Shown piece by piece: positions 18,410 to 27,717 of a stretch of 64,000 bases of DNA. Source of the DNA: Sphingobacteriales bacterium (lineage in GTDB: Bacteria; Bacteroidota; Bacteroidia; Chitinophagales; Chitinophagaceae); assembly GCA_003963365.1 (NCBI GenBank), contig RXJG01000006.1, positions 206,495 to 270,494 of the forward strand, read 5' to 3'. How positions within the stretch are numbered: the stretch's first letter is position 1; each line of letters opens with the position of its first letter. A program made the translations under genes and the position numbers. The notes below the pieces were generated by a model. The model ran no database searches, was not told the DNA's origin, and saw only the letters and a program-made list of their open reading frames with translations.

Positions 18410-20845
18410 ATGGAGAAATTGATTTACCTCGTACCGGTAATGGGAATTATCGGTCTTCTGTACACTTTTGTAAAATTTAATTGGGTTTCTAAGCAGGATG
18501 CGGGCAATGACCGCATGAAAGAAATCAGTACTTACATTGCTGAAGGTGCGATGGCATTTCTCAAAGCAGAGTGGAAAATCCTCGGCTACTTCGTTGTAAT
18601 TGTAGGTATTCTTTTAGGCGTAATGGCACAGGCCAATCCCGAAAGTCACTGGAGTATTGCACTGGCTTTCGTTATGGGTGCTGTATTTAGTGCCACTGCC
18701 GGTTATATCGGTATGAAAGTAGCTACTAAAGCCAACGTACGTACTGCCAATGCCGCCCGTACTTCTTTAAGCAAAGCATTGAATGTTTCTTTCACCGGTG
18801 GTTCCGTAATGGGATTGGGAGTGGCTGGTTTGGCTGTTTTGGGTTTAAGTGGATTGTTCATTGTAGTAAAACAAATATTTGCAGCAGATGCCGCTATCGG
18901 TTCTGCTGATATGATTCGCACTATTGAAATTATAACTGGTTTCTCTCTTGGTGCCGAATCAATTGCGCTGTTTGCCCGTGTGGGTGGTGGTATTTATACC
19001 AAAGCTGCCGACGTAGGCGCTGATCTTGTGGGTAAAGTAGAAGCAGGTATTCCTGAAGATGATCCACGTAACCCGGCCACTATTGCCGATAACGTAGGTG
19101 ACAACGTAGGTGATGTTGCGGGAATGGGTGCCGATTTATTCGGATCTTATGTGGCAACTGTATTAGCTACCATGGTATTGGGTAATGAAACAAAATCAGC
19201 AGATGCATTTGGTGGTTTAGCTCCCATCTTATTACCAATGCTCATTGCCGGTGTGGGAATTTTATTCTCTATTGTAGGTACATGGTTTGTCCGTATCAGT
19301 GATAATGCCGGCATCAGTACCGATGTAGTGCAAAAAGCATTGAACATGGGTAACTGGGGTTCAATCGTTCTTACGGCAATTGCTTCTGTTGGCTTGGTAT
19401 ATTATATCCTTCCGGAAACAATGACACTGCGTGGACACGACTTTACCAAATGGGGTGTACTGGGCGCAATTGGAGTTGGTTTAGTGGTAGGAACATTAAT
19501 GAGCATCATAACTGAATATTATACGGCCATGGGTAAGCGTCCGGTATTGACGATTATCCGTCAATCATCAACCGGTCATGCTACTAACGTCATTGGTGGT
19601 TTGGCAATTGGCATGGAATCAACCTTCTTACCTATCCTTGTATTAGCAGGTGGTATTTATGGTTCTTATGCCTGCGCCGGTTTATACGGTGTATCTATCG
19701 CCGCTGCCGGTATGATGGCAACAACCGCCATGCAATTAGCCATTGATGCCTTCGGTCCTATTGCTGATAACGCCGGTGGTATTGCTGAAATGAGTGAATT
19801 GCCAAAAGAGGTTCGTGAAAAAACAGATGTACTCGATGCAGTAGGTAACACTACTGCTGCCACCGGTAAAGGTTTCGCCATTGCTTCTGCCGCCTTAACA
19901 GCGTTAGCATTGTTTGCTGCCTTTGTTGGTGTAGCCAAAATTGATGGTATTAATATTTATAAAGCGGATGTATTAGCTTCTTTATTTGTGGGTGGAATGA
20001 TTCCTTTCATCTTCTCTTCACTCGCTATCCGTGCAGTGGGACAAGCTGCCATGGCAATGGTGGAGGAAGTTCGTCGCCAGTTCCGTACTATTCCCGGCAT
20101 TATGGAAGGAACCGGTAAACCAGAATATGATAAGTGTGTAGCTATCTCAACTGATGCATCTATCAAAAAGATGATGGGACCCGGTGCCATCGCTATCATT
20201 TCGCCATTAGTAATTGGTTTCTTATTGGGCCCCGAAGCATTGGGTGGTTTCTTAGCGGGTGCTACAGTAAGTGGAGTATTGATGGGTATGTTCCAGAACA
20301 ATGCCGGTGGTGCCTGGGATAATGCGAAGAAAAGTTTTGAAAAAGGTGTGGAGATAAATGGTGAAGTTTACTACAAAAAATCTGAGCCACACAAAGCATC
20401 TGTAACTGGTGATACGGTGGGTGATCCATTTAAAGATACTTCTGGCCCGTCGATGAATATTCTGATAAAATTGATGTCTATTGTTTCATTGGTAATTGCA
20501 CCTACTTTAGCACAAATTCATCATACAAAAGCTGCTGAAGCAGGTGTAAAAGAAATAAAAAATGTAACAGTAACTTACCGGCAGGCAAGTGAAGCTGCTG
20601 CTGCAAGTGATACCAGTGCCACCGTAAATATTAAAGTTGAAAATGGCACTGTTGAAGCGGAATTTAAACCATTGATCGATGCTTTAAAGGCTGGTAAGCT
20701 AATTGAAAGCAATAGCTACAACATTGAAGTAAAAGACGGAAAATTAATTGTAAATGGAAAAGAAATTGATGCAGCTACCACTAATAAAATGCAGCAATTT
20801 TTTAATGGGAAGAAAAATTTTAATTTGAAAATCTCAGAAAACTAA
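18410..20845 (+). CDS. hppA: Membrane-bound ion-translocating pyrophosphatase, K+-dependent type
   Basis: Couples pyrophosphate hydrolysis to H+ or Na+ transport across the inner membrane. The 811-residue protein has about sixteen membrane helices. Catalytic motifs are [20 protein letters not shown] and [20 protein letters not shown] (about 200-248) and a C-terminal Asp/Lys block near [13 protein letters not shown]-type residues ([17 protein letters not shown]). The site that separates subfamilies reads [10 protein letters not shown]: Ala where K+-independent enzymes carry Lys, and Gly three residues later where they carry Thr, so it should need potassium. After the last helix (ending about 702) there is an extra domain of about 100 polar residues not found in minimal enzymes. 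H+ versus Na+ specificity is not decided here. Confidence 0.95.
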   Translation: MEKLIYLVPVMGIIGLLYTFVKFNWVSKQDAGNDRMKEISTYIAEGAMAFLKAEWKILGYFVVIVGILLGVMAQANPESHWSIALAFVMGAVFSATAGYIGMKVATKANVRTANAARTSLSKALNVSFTGGSVMGLGVAGLAVLGLSGLFIVVKQIFAADAAIGSADMIRTIEIITGFSLGAESIALFARVGGGIYTKAADVGADLVGKVEAGIPEDDPRNPATIADNVGDNVGDVAGMGADLFGSYVATVLATMVLGNETKSADAFGGLAPILLPMLIAGVGILFSIVGTWFVRISDNAGISTDVVQKALNMGNWGSIVLTAIASVGLVYYILPETMTLRGHDFTKWGVLGAIGVGLVVGTLMSIITEYYTAMGKRPVLTIIRQSSTGHATNVIGGLAIGMESTFLPILVLAGGIYGSYACAGLYGVSIAAAGMMATTAMQLAIDAFGPIADNAGGIAEMSELPKEVREKTDVLDAVGNTTAATGKGFAIASAALTALALFAAFVGVAKIDGINIYKADVLASLFVGGMIPFIFSSLAIRAVGQAAMAMVEEVRRQFRTIPGIMEGTGKPEYDKCVAISTDASIKKMMGPGAIAIISPLVIGFLLGPEALGGFLAGATVSGVLMGMFQNNAGGAWDNAKKSFEKGVEINGEVYYKKSEPHKASVTGDTVGDPFKDTSGPSMNILIKLMSIVSLVIAPTLAQIHHTKAAEAGVKEIKNVTVTYRQASEAAAASDTSATVNIKVENGTVEAEFKPLIDALKAGKLIESNSYNIEVKDGKLIVNGKEIDAATTNKMQQFFNGKKNFNLKISEN

Positions 20846-20945
20846 ACAACCTTTCCCTATCTTTACGCCTCTTTAGAAAACAAAGAAATTAAAATAAAAG
20901 ATATTGGCGAAAGCCAGAAAAAGTCTAATCAGAACCATATACCGA

Positions 20946-20981
20946 AGTCCCGTTGTTTCCACATCGGGGCTCTCTTTTTTT
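20946..20981 (+). terminator. Intrinsic terminator for hppA
   Basis: A 7-bp stem (AGTCCCG, 20946-20952, with CGGGGCT, 20965-20971, one G-U pair) is followed by CTC and seven T. It lies 100 bases beyond the hppA stop. Confidence 0.75.
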
Positions 20982-20997
20982 ATACGGGTACTGAAAC

Positions 20998-21022
20998 AAA
21001 AAAGGACTGATATCTCAGTCCT
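20998..21022 (-). terminator. Intrinsic terminator for the yceI gene
   Basis: On the minus strand an 8-bp perfect stem AGGACTGA / TCAGTCCT with loop GATA is followed by TTTTTTG. It lies about 30 bases after the yceI stop codon. Confidence 0.88.
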
Positions 21023-21050
21023 GAATCTGTAACAACTAATAAGTTATTGA

Positions 21051-21605
21051 TTAAGCACTCACAGTCTCGGGAGTAACCACTTTTATATATTGTAATTCTG
21101 AATGAATTTTTACATCATCAGATACTACCACCCCACCGGCTTCTGTAACTGCATTCCAACTTAAGCCAAATTCTTTACGGCTGATTTTTCCTGTTACAGT
21201 AAAACCTGCTTTTACATTACCCCATGGATCTGTCATTACACCACCAAACTCAACTGCCAGTTTTACTTTTTTAGTGATATCACGAATGGTAAGATCACCC
21301 TCCAGCTCCAAATTCTCATCATCTTTTTTAGTGATCCTGGTACTGTTGAATTTTAATTCAGGATATTTCTCTGCATTAAAGAAATCATCACCTTGCAGGT
21401 GCCCGTCTCTTTGTTCATTACCTGTATTTACAGAAGCTGTTTTAGCAGTGAATGAAACCTGAGCATCTGCGAAATCGTCACTGCTTGTTTCAACAGTTGA
21501 TTCAAATTCATTGAATGAACCAGTAACAGTAGTGATCATTAAGTGTTTTACTTTAAACTGAACCTGCGAATGTGTAGGATCAATTGTCCATTTTGTCTTT
21601 TTCAT
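21051..21605 (-). CDS. YceI-family lipid/isoprenoid-binding protein
   Basis: Lipocalin-like fold that binds long isoprenoids or fatty amides in characterised relatives; its physiological role is unclear. The N-terminus TKWTIDPTHSQVQFKVKHLM and the later DFFNAEKYPELKFNSTRI are strong YceI signatures (domain about 3-178). There is no signal peptide, so it is predicted cytoplasmic, unlike E. coli YceI. Start at ATG 21605. The pirin gene lies 39 bases upstream on the same strand, so the two may be co-transcribed, as both are associated with stress or quinone metabolism in other bacteria (inference). Confidence 0.93.
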   Translation of the reverse strand: MKKTKWTIDPTHSQVQFKVKHLMITTVTGSFNEFESTVETSSDDFADAQVSFTAKTASVNTGNEQRDGHLQGDDFFNAEKYPELKFNSTRITKKDDENLELEGDLTIRDITKKVKLAVEFGGVMTDPWGNVKAGFTVTGKISRKEFGLSWNAVTEAGGVVVSDDVKIHSELQYIKVVTPETVSA

Positions 21606-21644
21606 AACGATTTTTTTGTTTTGTTTGTCAATATTTAGTTTTAA

Positions 21645-22355
21645 TCAATTCATAGGGATTTCCATAACCAGTACTGATGTGTTTTTTCCGGCAGTCAGAT
21701 TAATTTCCTCCACATCATTTAACCCTAATCCATCTCTTTTGTTTAATATTTCATCATTTACTTTTATTTCACCTTCCAGTACAAATATGTAAATACCATT
21801 GGCAGGCAAATGTTGCCGGTAAGAAAGAGATTTGCCAGCCTCCAGTGTTGCCAATAAAAACCATGCATCCTGGTTTATCCATACTCCACCATCTTTTCTG
21901 TCAGGAGAAACCACCACCTGCCATTGATTAATTCTTGCGTTGGGGTCAAAAGTCTTTTGCTCGTACCTCGGCTCAATATTTCTTTTTTTTGGTAAAACCC
22001 ATATTTGTAAAAAGTTTACATCTTCTGTTGAAGAAGCATTCATTTCGCTGTGAAAAATTCCGGAGCCGGCACTCATAATTTGTACATCGTTGGTATTAAT
22101 CACCTCACTTCTGCCGGTTGAATCTTTATGTGCTAATGCCCCCTTTAAAGGGATGGAAATTATTTCCATATTATCATGCGGGTGCCTGCCAAAACCCATT
22201 CCTCCTTTCACCACATCATCATTCAACACCCGCAGCAAACCAAATCCCATACGCTCAGGATCATAATAACCGGCAAAACTGAATGTATGGTATGAATTTA
22301 ACCAGCCATGATCAGCATGCCCCCTGCTGCCTGCCCGGTGAATTATTTTTTTCAT
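21645..22355 (-). CDS. Pirin-family bicupin
   Basis: Cupin-superfamily iron protein; some members act as quercetinases or redox regulators. The start MKKIIHRAGSRGHADHGWLN and the following HTFSFAGYYDPERMGFG are diagnostic. Metal-binding positions are visible in FGRHPHDNMEII and FHSEMNAS. Pirin_N covers about 1-120 and the second cupin about 145-236. Length of 236 residues is typical of the YhhW type. It probably heads a two-gene unit with yceI. Quercetinase activity is known for relatives and is not demonstrated here. Confidence 0.94.
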   Translation of the reverse strand: MKKIIHRAGSRGHADHGWLNSYHTFSFAGYYDPERMGFGLLRVLNDDVVKGGMGFGRHPHDNMEIISIPLKGALAHKDSTGRSEVINTNDVQIMSAGSGIFHSEMNASSTEDVNFLQIWVLPKKRNIEPRYEQKTFDPNARINQWQVVVSPDRKDGGVWINQDAWFLLATLEAGKSLSYRQHLPANGIYIFVLEGEIKVNDEILNKRDGLGLNDVEEINLTAGKNTSVLVMEIPMN

Positions 22356-22567
22356 AACCCAATCGTTTTTTATTTCAATGTTTAAACATCAAAATTAATA
22401 CCAAATTCCCACACTGCCAATTTTTCTTTTTGGTATTACCATTCGTTAGCCGCCTTTAATAAAAACTATACCCCCGGTATTTTCTCATCCGTATTATAAA
22501 AAAAATAGCAGATTAATGTTTTCTAACTACATTTATAACAAGAGTATTCTACTAATTTTACTGCTGA

Positions 22568-24787
22568 ATGCATAACTCAATGCAATATCCGCTTACCGGC
22601 ATATTTCCAACATTAATCGACAATCTTTCGGAAGGAATCGTTTATCAAAATGTTTCAGGTGAAATTATTTATGCCAATCCCGCCGCTTCCAAAATCCTTA
22701 AACTCACCTATGACCAGCTTTTAGGCAAAACATCGGTAGATTCTTCCTGGAAAACCATTAGAGAGGACTATACAGCGTTTCCCGGAATTGAGCACCCTGC
22801 TATGCTTGCCTTAAAAACCGGTGAAGTACAGAAGGATATTATTATGGGTATAACAGGTATTACTGATAACATTACCTGGATTAAAATCAACTCCCGCCCC
22901 ATAGTGGGCGAAAATAAAACGGTGGAAGGAGTTATCACTTCTTTTGCTGAAATAACCCGTGAAATAAATGCGGTTGAAAATTTAAAAAAACTGCAGCAAA
23001 ACCAGGATGCTATTCTATCCAATATACAGGAAGGTCTTTGCCTGCTGGACAAGGAGTATACTGTTATTATTATTAATAATTCCGCCAAAAATATTTATAA
23101 AAAAATATTTAATCATTCTCTTCAATCGGGTGAATATCTTATTAAATTTTTTCCACCTGAACGGCATGATTTTATCAGGTCAAATTTCGAAAGAGCATTT
23201 AATGGAGAGTTTGTTGAATATGAAGTAATGTATAAAGTAGAACCGGATGATATATGGTTGAATGTTTTTCTTAATCCGGTTTTTGATGCAACAGGAAAAG
23301 TGATTTATGTTTCTGTGGCTATAAACGATATAACCAAACGTAAATATGCAGAAACCGCTCTCTTAAATTCAGAAAACCGGTTTCGTGAAACCCTGCTCCA
23401 ACTGGGCGACAATGCATGGGAACATAACTTCATTAAAGGGGTAACTACATTTTCTACAGGCATTGAAGAATTAGTAGGTTATAATGGCGAAAAAGATTTA
23501 AACAGGCAAAAGGCCTGGCTCGACAGTATCCATGAGGAAGATTTATGGCTTGTATCCGGTTTAACAGCAGATTATTTATCAGGAAAAATCAGTAGTCATT
23601 CGTTGGAATACAGGCTTAAATACAAGGATGGAAGTATTAAATGGATATTAGACAGGGGAATTGTGATTGAAAGAGACGCTAATGGCAAACCAGTACGGGC
23701 AATTGGTACAAGGTCGGATATAAGTGAAAGAAAAAGGATTGAACAGGAAATTATTGAAAACGAAAGAAAGTTCAGGGGGATTTTCGATTCAACATTCCAG
23801 TTCATGGGATTAATGAGTGTGGAGGGAATTTTACTGGAAGCTAATCAAACGGCCGTTAACTTTTTCAATATTCCGAGAGAAGAAGTTATTGGAATGAACT
23901 TCATTGATTCAAAATGGTTCTCTGAAAAAACACGCAATAAGGCAAAGACTGCTGTTAATAAAGCGGCCAAAGGTGAAACTGTAAATTTTGAACTGGAATT
24001 AACACTGCTGGATGGCCGGGAACTGGTGATTGACTTTTCTATACGACCCATCTTTGACACATCGGGAAAAGTAATACTGCTGATACCTGAGGGCAGGGAT
24101 ATGACCGAAAAAATTAAGATGGAAAAAGAGATAGAGCGGCAACGCCTAAACCGGCAGCGGGAAATATTAAACGCAGGAATAGAGGGCCAGGAAAAACAAA
24201 GAAAAGAAGTATCACGTGAATTACACGATAACATCAACCAGATACTGGCAACTATAAAAGTGTACCTGCAACTGGCTAATGAAAATGAAAGTTTGCGTTA
24301 TTCTTTAATTCAAAAGAGCTACGAAAATGTATCACATGCTATTGAAGAAGTAAGGAAATTATCAAAAACACTGGCTCCCCCCACTCTGGACAATGAAACC
24401 CTGGTAGAAGCAATTGATCAAATGACAAAGGATATGGCTTTGTCCATGCTGTTTGAAATAAGTTTTAATCATAAACGACTCAGAGAAGAGTTATTGAATA
24501 ATGCCCAGAAAATGACTATTTACCGGATAATCCAGGAGCAGTTGGTGAATATCATTAAATATTCCAAAGCAAAAAAAATTGATATCATGCTGAGTACTGC
24601 TAAAAATGAGGTTAATTTAAAAATTGCTGATAATGGAATTGGATTTGACAGCAGTTTGCGCACCACCGGTACAGGGATCAGGAATATGATGAATCGTGTG
24701 GAGTCGCACAACGGAAAGTTCAATATAACAACATCACCGGGTAGCGGATGCTGTTTAGAAGTATCTTTACCTTTAACCAAAATATAG
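22568..24787 (+). CDS. Cytoplasmic multi-PAS sensor histidine kinase (HisKA_3 type)
   Basis: Sensor of a two-component system paired with the response regulator 4 bases downstream. Four PAS/PAC modules are seen at about 12-135, 150-260, 268-392 and 402-522, each ending in a PAC-like segment (ITKRKYAETALL; RSDISERKRIEQE; EGRDMTEKIKMEK). A coiled coil follows, then the HisKA_3 dimerisation helix with the phospho-acceptor H553 in SRELHDNINQILATIKVYLQ. The ATPase domain (about 635-737) has DNGIGFD and TGTGIRNMMNRV. No membrane segment is present, so the signal is cytosolic, possibly redox, gas or a small ligand through PAS. Confidence 0.94.
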   Translation: MHNSMQYPLTGIFPTLIDNLSEGIVYQNVSGEIIYANPAASKILKLTYDQLLGKTSVDSSWKTIREDYTAFPGIEHPAMLALKTGEVQKDIIMGITGITDNITWIKINSRPIVGENKTVEGVITSFAEITREINAVENLKKLQQNQDAILSNIQEGLCLLDKEYTVIIINNSAKNIYKKIFNHSLQSGEYLIKFFPPERHDFIRSNFERAFNGEFVEYEVMYKVEPDDIWLNVFLNPVFDATGKVIYVSVAINDITKRKYAETALLNSENRFRETLLQLGDNAWEHNFIKGVTTFSTGIEELVGYNGEKDLNRQKAWLDSIHEEDLWLVSGLTADYLSGKISSHSLEYRLKYKDGSIKWILDRGIVIERDANGKPVRAIGTRSDISERKRIEQEIIENERKFRGIFDSTFQFMGLMSVEGILLEANQTAVNFFNIPREEVIGMNFIDSKWFSEKTRNKAKTAVNKAAKGETVNFELELTLLDGRELVIDFSIRPIFDTSGKVILLIPEGRDMTEKIKMEKEIERQRLNRQREILNAGIEGQEKQRKEVSRELHDNINQILATIKVYLQLANENESLRYSLIQKSYENVSHAIEEVRKLSKTLAPPTLDNETLVEAIDQMTKDMALSMLFEISFNHKRLREELLNNAQKMTIYRIIQEQLVNIIKYSKAKKIDIMLSTAKNEVNLKIADNGIGFDSSLRTTGTGIRNMMNRVESHNGKFNITTSPGSGCCLEVSLPLTKI

Positions 24788-24791
24788 CAAT

Positions 24792-25433
24792 ATGAAGGAG
24801 ATCCGGCTTTTTATCATTGAAGACCATACAATGGTAAGAGAAATGTGGAAGATTTTACTCACACCAGATAAAGGTTTTAAAATTCTGGCTGATTGCGGAA
24901 CACTAAGTGAAGCAAAATATCTTATTCAGCATTCAGAGGCTGATGTAATTATGCTCGATCTTAACCTTGCCGGTGATTCAGGTTTTAATTTGATTCCCGA
25001 TATTGTTCATTTTACCCCTAACGCAAAATTACTGGTAGTTTCCATGCACAGTCATGCCAGCTATGCTAAAAAAGCGATGCGTATGGGGGCCGTTGGTTAT
25101 GTAACGAAAAACTCTACTAACGACGAATTAATTGATGCCATTCGTGAAGTGGCAAAGGGCAAAAAATATATCTGCAGGGAAGTGACAGGATTAATGTCAG
25201 GTGATTACCCGGCAACCGCCGAAGACTCACCGGATATAAACAACCTGTCGAAAAGGGAAATTGAGATTGTACAATTTATTAAAAAAGGAAAAAGTTCAAA
25301 AGAAATAGCAGAGACACTTGAACTCTCTTTAAGAACAGTGGAAGCTCACCGCTATAATATTTTACATAAATTGAAACTCAGGAATACTGCTTCATTAATC
25401 AATTTTATCAGCAAAACAGATATTGGCATTTAG
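24792..25433 (+). CDS. NarL/FixJ-family response regulator
   Basis: DNA-binding partner of the adjacent kinase. The receiver domain (about 4-120) has the acidic pair E10-D11 in IIEDHT, the phospho-acceptor D56 in IMLDLNLAGDSG, and the conserved Lys in GYVTKNS. The LuxR-type helix-turn-helix (about 148-208) reads LSKREIEIVQFIKKGKSSKE then IAETLELSLRTVEAHRYNI. At 213 residues the length is standard. Only 4 bases separate it from the kinase, so the two are co-translated. Its stop overlaps the convergent baeRF-like gene by 4 bases. Target genes are unknown. Confidence 0.95.
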   Translation: MKEIRLFIIEDHTMVREMWKILLTPDKGFKILADCGTLSEAKYLIQHSEADVIMLDLNLAGDSGFNLIPDIVHFTPNAKLLVVSMHSHASYAKKAMRMGAVGYVTKNSTNDELIDAIREVAKGKKYICREVTGLMSGDYPATAEDSPDINNLSKREIEIVQFIKKGKSSKEIAETLELSLRTVEAHRYNILHKLKLRNTASLINFISKTDIGI

Positions 25434-26524
25434 TAATATTGAATAAGGGCAATTTTTGCATACTCACCCATTGTGCCTTCATCAACAAATGCCACATCTC
25501 CTCCGTTGTTTAATACTTTTTCAATAATATCATCCACCACGTCTTTTATGTATATTCCATTCTTTCCAATATCACTTAAGGGAACAATAATTTCTGCGGA
25601 AATTTTTTGTGCAGCATACGTAAAATTCTTCTCCACTACTAATAACCGGCAATTCTTTTTACAAGCTTCGCCCCAGATGTTCTCAACTCCCGTAACAAGT
25701 TTCCCTGCATTCTTTGCATCATCTAACTGAGCAATAAAGGCTAATTGCCGCTCTCTTTTCCTGTTATTTATATAAGGTTCTAACGCAATTCTTATTTCAT
25801 CCTCCGTTGCTTCTTCATAATTACCGTGCACATAATCCAAAATATGCCTGGCATTCCTGGTTATTTTTCCAAAGTGACCAATTGTTCTTTCGGTACCCAT
25901 TACAAAAACAGGGAATGGCATTGTCTTTAACACCTCACCCAATCCTTCATCTGCGTATTTAAGAAATTTGTCAAGCATAATTTCTTTGCGGGAAGAAGGA
26001 TCAGTAAAATTGGCAATCTTTGAGGGCACTTCATTCCAAACAGCATTTACATTATCCGGTGCTTCGGTTTTAACACGGATAAATTGTTTTGGGTCAACCA
26101 GGAATATCTTTGTCCATGCTGCACTTAAAACCAATACCAGGTATTTATAAAAATCCTTTTTACTGTAAACAAGGTCTCTTATTTCAAATGACTCATCAAT
26201 GATAATCTTTTCCTCTGCAGGAATATCCAGGTAAAAAACTTTTTCAAAAACAGGTGATACATATAAGGCAATACTTTTTTTATCCGTATCATAATTCAAA
26301 TTTCGCAGGAGGTTTCTTAGCTTGTTAATAACAACAGATGCTTTTTCATGATCATAATTTTCAAAAAGCTGTTGCTCTACTTTATCTCCGGCAATCTTAA
26401 GCTTATGGGTAAGCGCTGTTCTCAGATTCGTTTTAGGTTCAAAAGGCATTATTACTGAAACACTGGGAAGGTACGAAATGGCATTTATCACTTCCATTAC
26501 TTCGGGGGAAATGCTTTTGTTCAT
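25430..26524 (-). CDS. baeRF family 3-like protein
   Basis: Protein of 364 residues resembling the bacterial archaeo-eukaryotic release-factor-like (baeRF) group, whose members are thought to touch ribosomes or stress responses; no function is established. The N-terminal SVSVIMPFEPKTNLR and FEIRDLVYSKKDFYKYLVLV segments, the central HFGKITRNARHILDYVHG, and the C-terminal Rossmann-like block EKNFTYAAQK to VAFVDEGTMGEYAKIALI fit this group. The ATG at 26524 is preferred over an in-frame TTG at 26545. It is soluble, with no signal peptide. The family call is from memory of its layout and is moderately uncertain. Confidence 0.6.
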   Translation of the reverse strand: MNKSISPEVMEVINAISYLPSVSVIMPFEPKTNLRTALTHKLKIAGDKVEQQLFENYDHEKASVVINKLRNLLRNLNYDTDKKSIALYVSPVFEKVFYLDIPAEEKIIIDESFEIRDLVYSKKDFYKYLVLVLSAAWTKIFLVDPKQFIRVKTEAPDNVNAVWNEVPSKIANFTDPSSRKEIMLDKFLKYADEGLGEVLKTMPFPVFVMGTERTIGHFGKITRNARHILDYVHGNYEEATEDEIRIALEPYINNRKRERQLAFIAQLDDAKNAGKLVTGVENIWGEACKKNCRLLVVEKNFTYAAQKISAEIIVPLSDIGKNGIYIKDVVDDIIEKVLNNGGDVAFVDEGTMGEYAKIALIQYY

Positions 26525-26637
26525 ACACCTGGCTTTAGCATTCAAAACTACAATGCACCCTATAGCTCAACCGCTGACCATAATCAGCAGTTTTAGTGAT
26601 ACCACTCAAAGGCAATTACAAAAATGAAAATTAAATT

Positions 26638-27666
26638 GTGAAAAAACTATTAATGCCTGCCGTACTGACCAACCGGCACAATGCTGAATTAGCGGCCATC
26701 TTTCATCGCATGGCTGTCTGTTATAAATATTTAGGCAGCAATGAAAAATTCAGGGCTATTGCTTATGAGGTGGCTGCTAAAACCATTGACAGTTTACGGG
26801 ATGATCTGGAGCAGTATGCTACAGATATAAAAACACTTGAACAGTTACCGGGCATAGGGGAAAGTATTGGTGAAAAAATTATTGAATATCTCCATACCGG
26901 CAAAATCAAAACATTTGAAAAACTAAAAAAACAGGTGCCACAGGAGTTAATGGACCTGATGGATGTAAAAGGATTTGGCCCATCAACAATAAAAGTTTTA
27001 CATGATGTTTTACAGATAAATAACCGGGAAGAGTTAATGTTGGCTTTAGAAAAAGGGAGATTAAATGGAGTTAAGGGATTTGGCAAAAGAAGAATTGAAA
27101 ATATTAAGCGGGTACTCAAACTAAATAAAGAAGACCAACAGCGAATGCCTTTGAAAGTAGCTGAACGCATAGGTAACGAAATATTAAATGAAGTAATGAA
27201 GTTTCCGGGTGTCATCAAAGCCACATTAGCCGGTAGTTTGCGAAGGAAAAAAGAAACGGTTGGAGACATCGATATTATAGTAACAGCGGAAAGAAAAAAA
27301 TGGAAAAGCATCGTCAATAAATTCACACAACTACCACAGGTGGAACGGGTGCAGGCAAAAGGAGAAACAAGAGCCAGCATTTTATTAAAGGAAAATAATG
27401 TACAGGTTGATTTGCGGATTGTACATGACTATGAATATGGAGCGGCGTTATTCTATTTCACCGGCAGCAAAGAACATAATATTAAGCTGCGGTTAATAGC
27501 AAAAGAAAAAGGATGGAAAGTAAATGAATATGGAGTATTTGATAATAAAACAGGAAAATGTATGGCCAGTAAAACGGAAAAAGATATTTATGAACTTTTC
27601 GGTATTAACTTTATACCTCCTGAACAACGTTTGGGTAAAGATGAATTGGACCGATACAGGAAATAG
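26638..27666 (+). CDS. Family X DNA polymerase (Pol beta-like) lacking the PHP domain
   Basis: Gap-filling DNA repair polymerase. Three helix-hairpin-helix elements (LPGIGESIGEKIIEYL, VKGFGPSTIKVL, VKGFGKRRIENIKRVL) fall within about 58-165. The palm has the GSLRRKKETVGDIDIIV motif with the two metal-binding Asp (about 200-218) and the third Asp in VDLRIV. The thumb contains FTGSKEHNIKLR. It stops naturally after LGKDELDRYRK at 342 residues, whereas typical bacterial PolX proteins continue with a C-terminal PHP exonuclease domain to about 570. Start is GTG 26638; an ATG at 26653 is possible. The loss of PHP looks like a clean boundary, not a frameshift. Confidence 0.9.
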   Translation: MKKLLMPAVLTNRHNAELAAIFHRMAVCYKYLGSNEKFRAIAYEVAAKTIDSLRDDLEQYATDIKTLEQLPGIGESIGEKIIEYLHTGKIKTFEKLKKQVPQELMDLMDVKGFGPSTIKVLHDVLQINNREELMLALEKGRLNGVKGFGKRRIENIKRVLKLNKEDQQRMPLKVAERIGNEILNEVMKFPGVIKATLAGSLRRKKETVGDIDIIVTAERKKWKSIVNKFTQLPQVERVQAKGETRASILLKENNVQVDLRIVHDYEYGAALFYFTGSKEHNIKLRLIAKEKGWKVNEYGVFDNKTGKCMASKTEKDIYELFGINFIPPEQRLGKDELDRYRK

Positions 27667-27717
27667 TTGACAGTTCAACAAATCCGGCAACAAGAAACCG
27701 GCTACCGGCAAGCAGTA

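Noticed and set aside
26763-27380. 205-codon leftward frame inside the family X polymerase gene
   Set aside because: Fully antisense to conserved HhH and palm motifs; no independent support.
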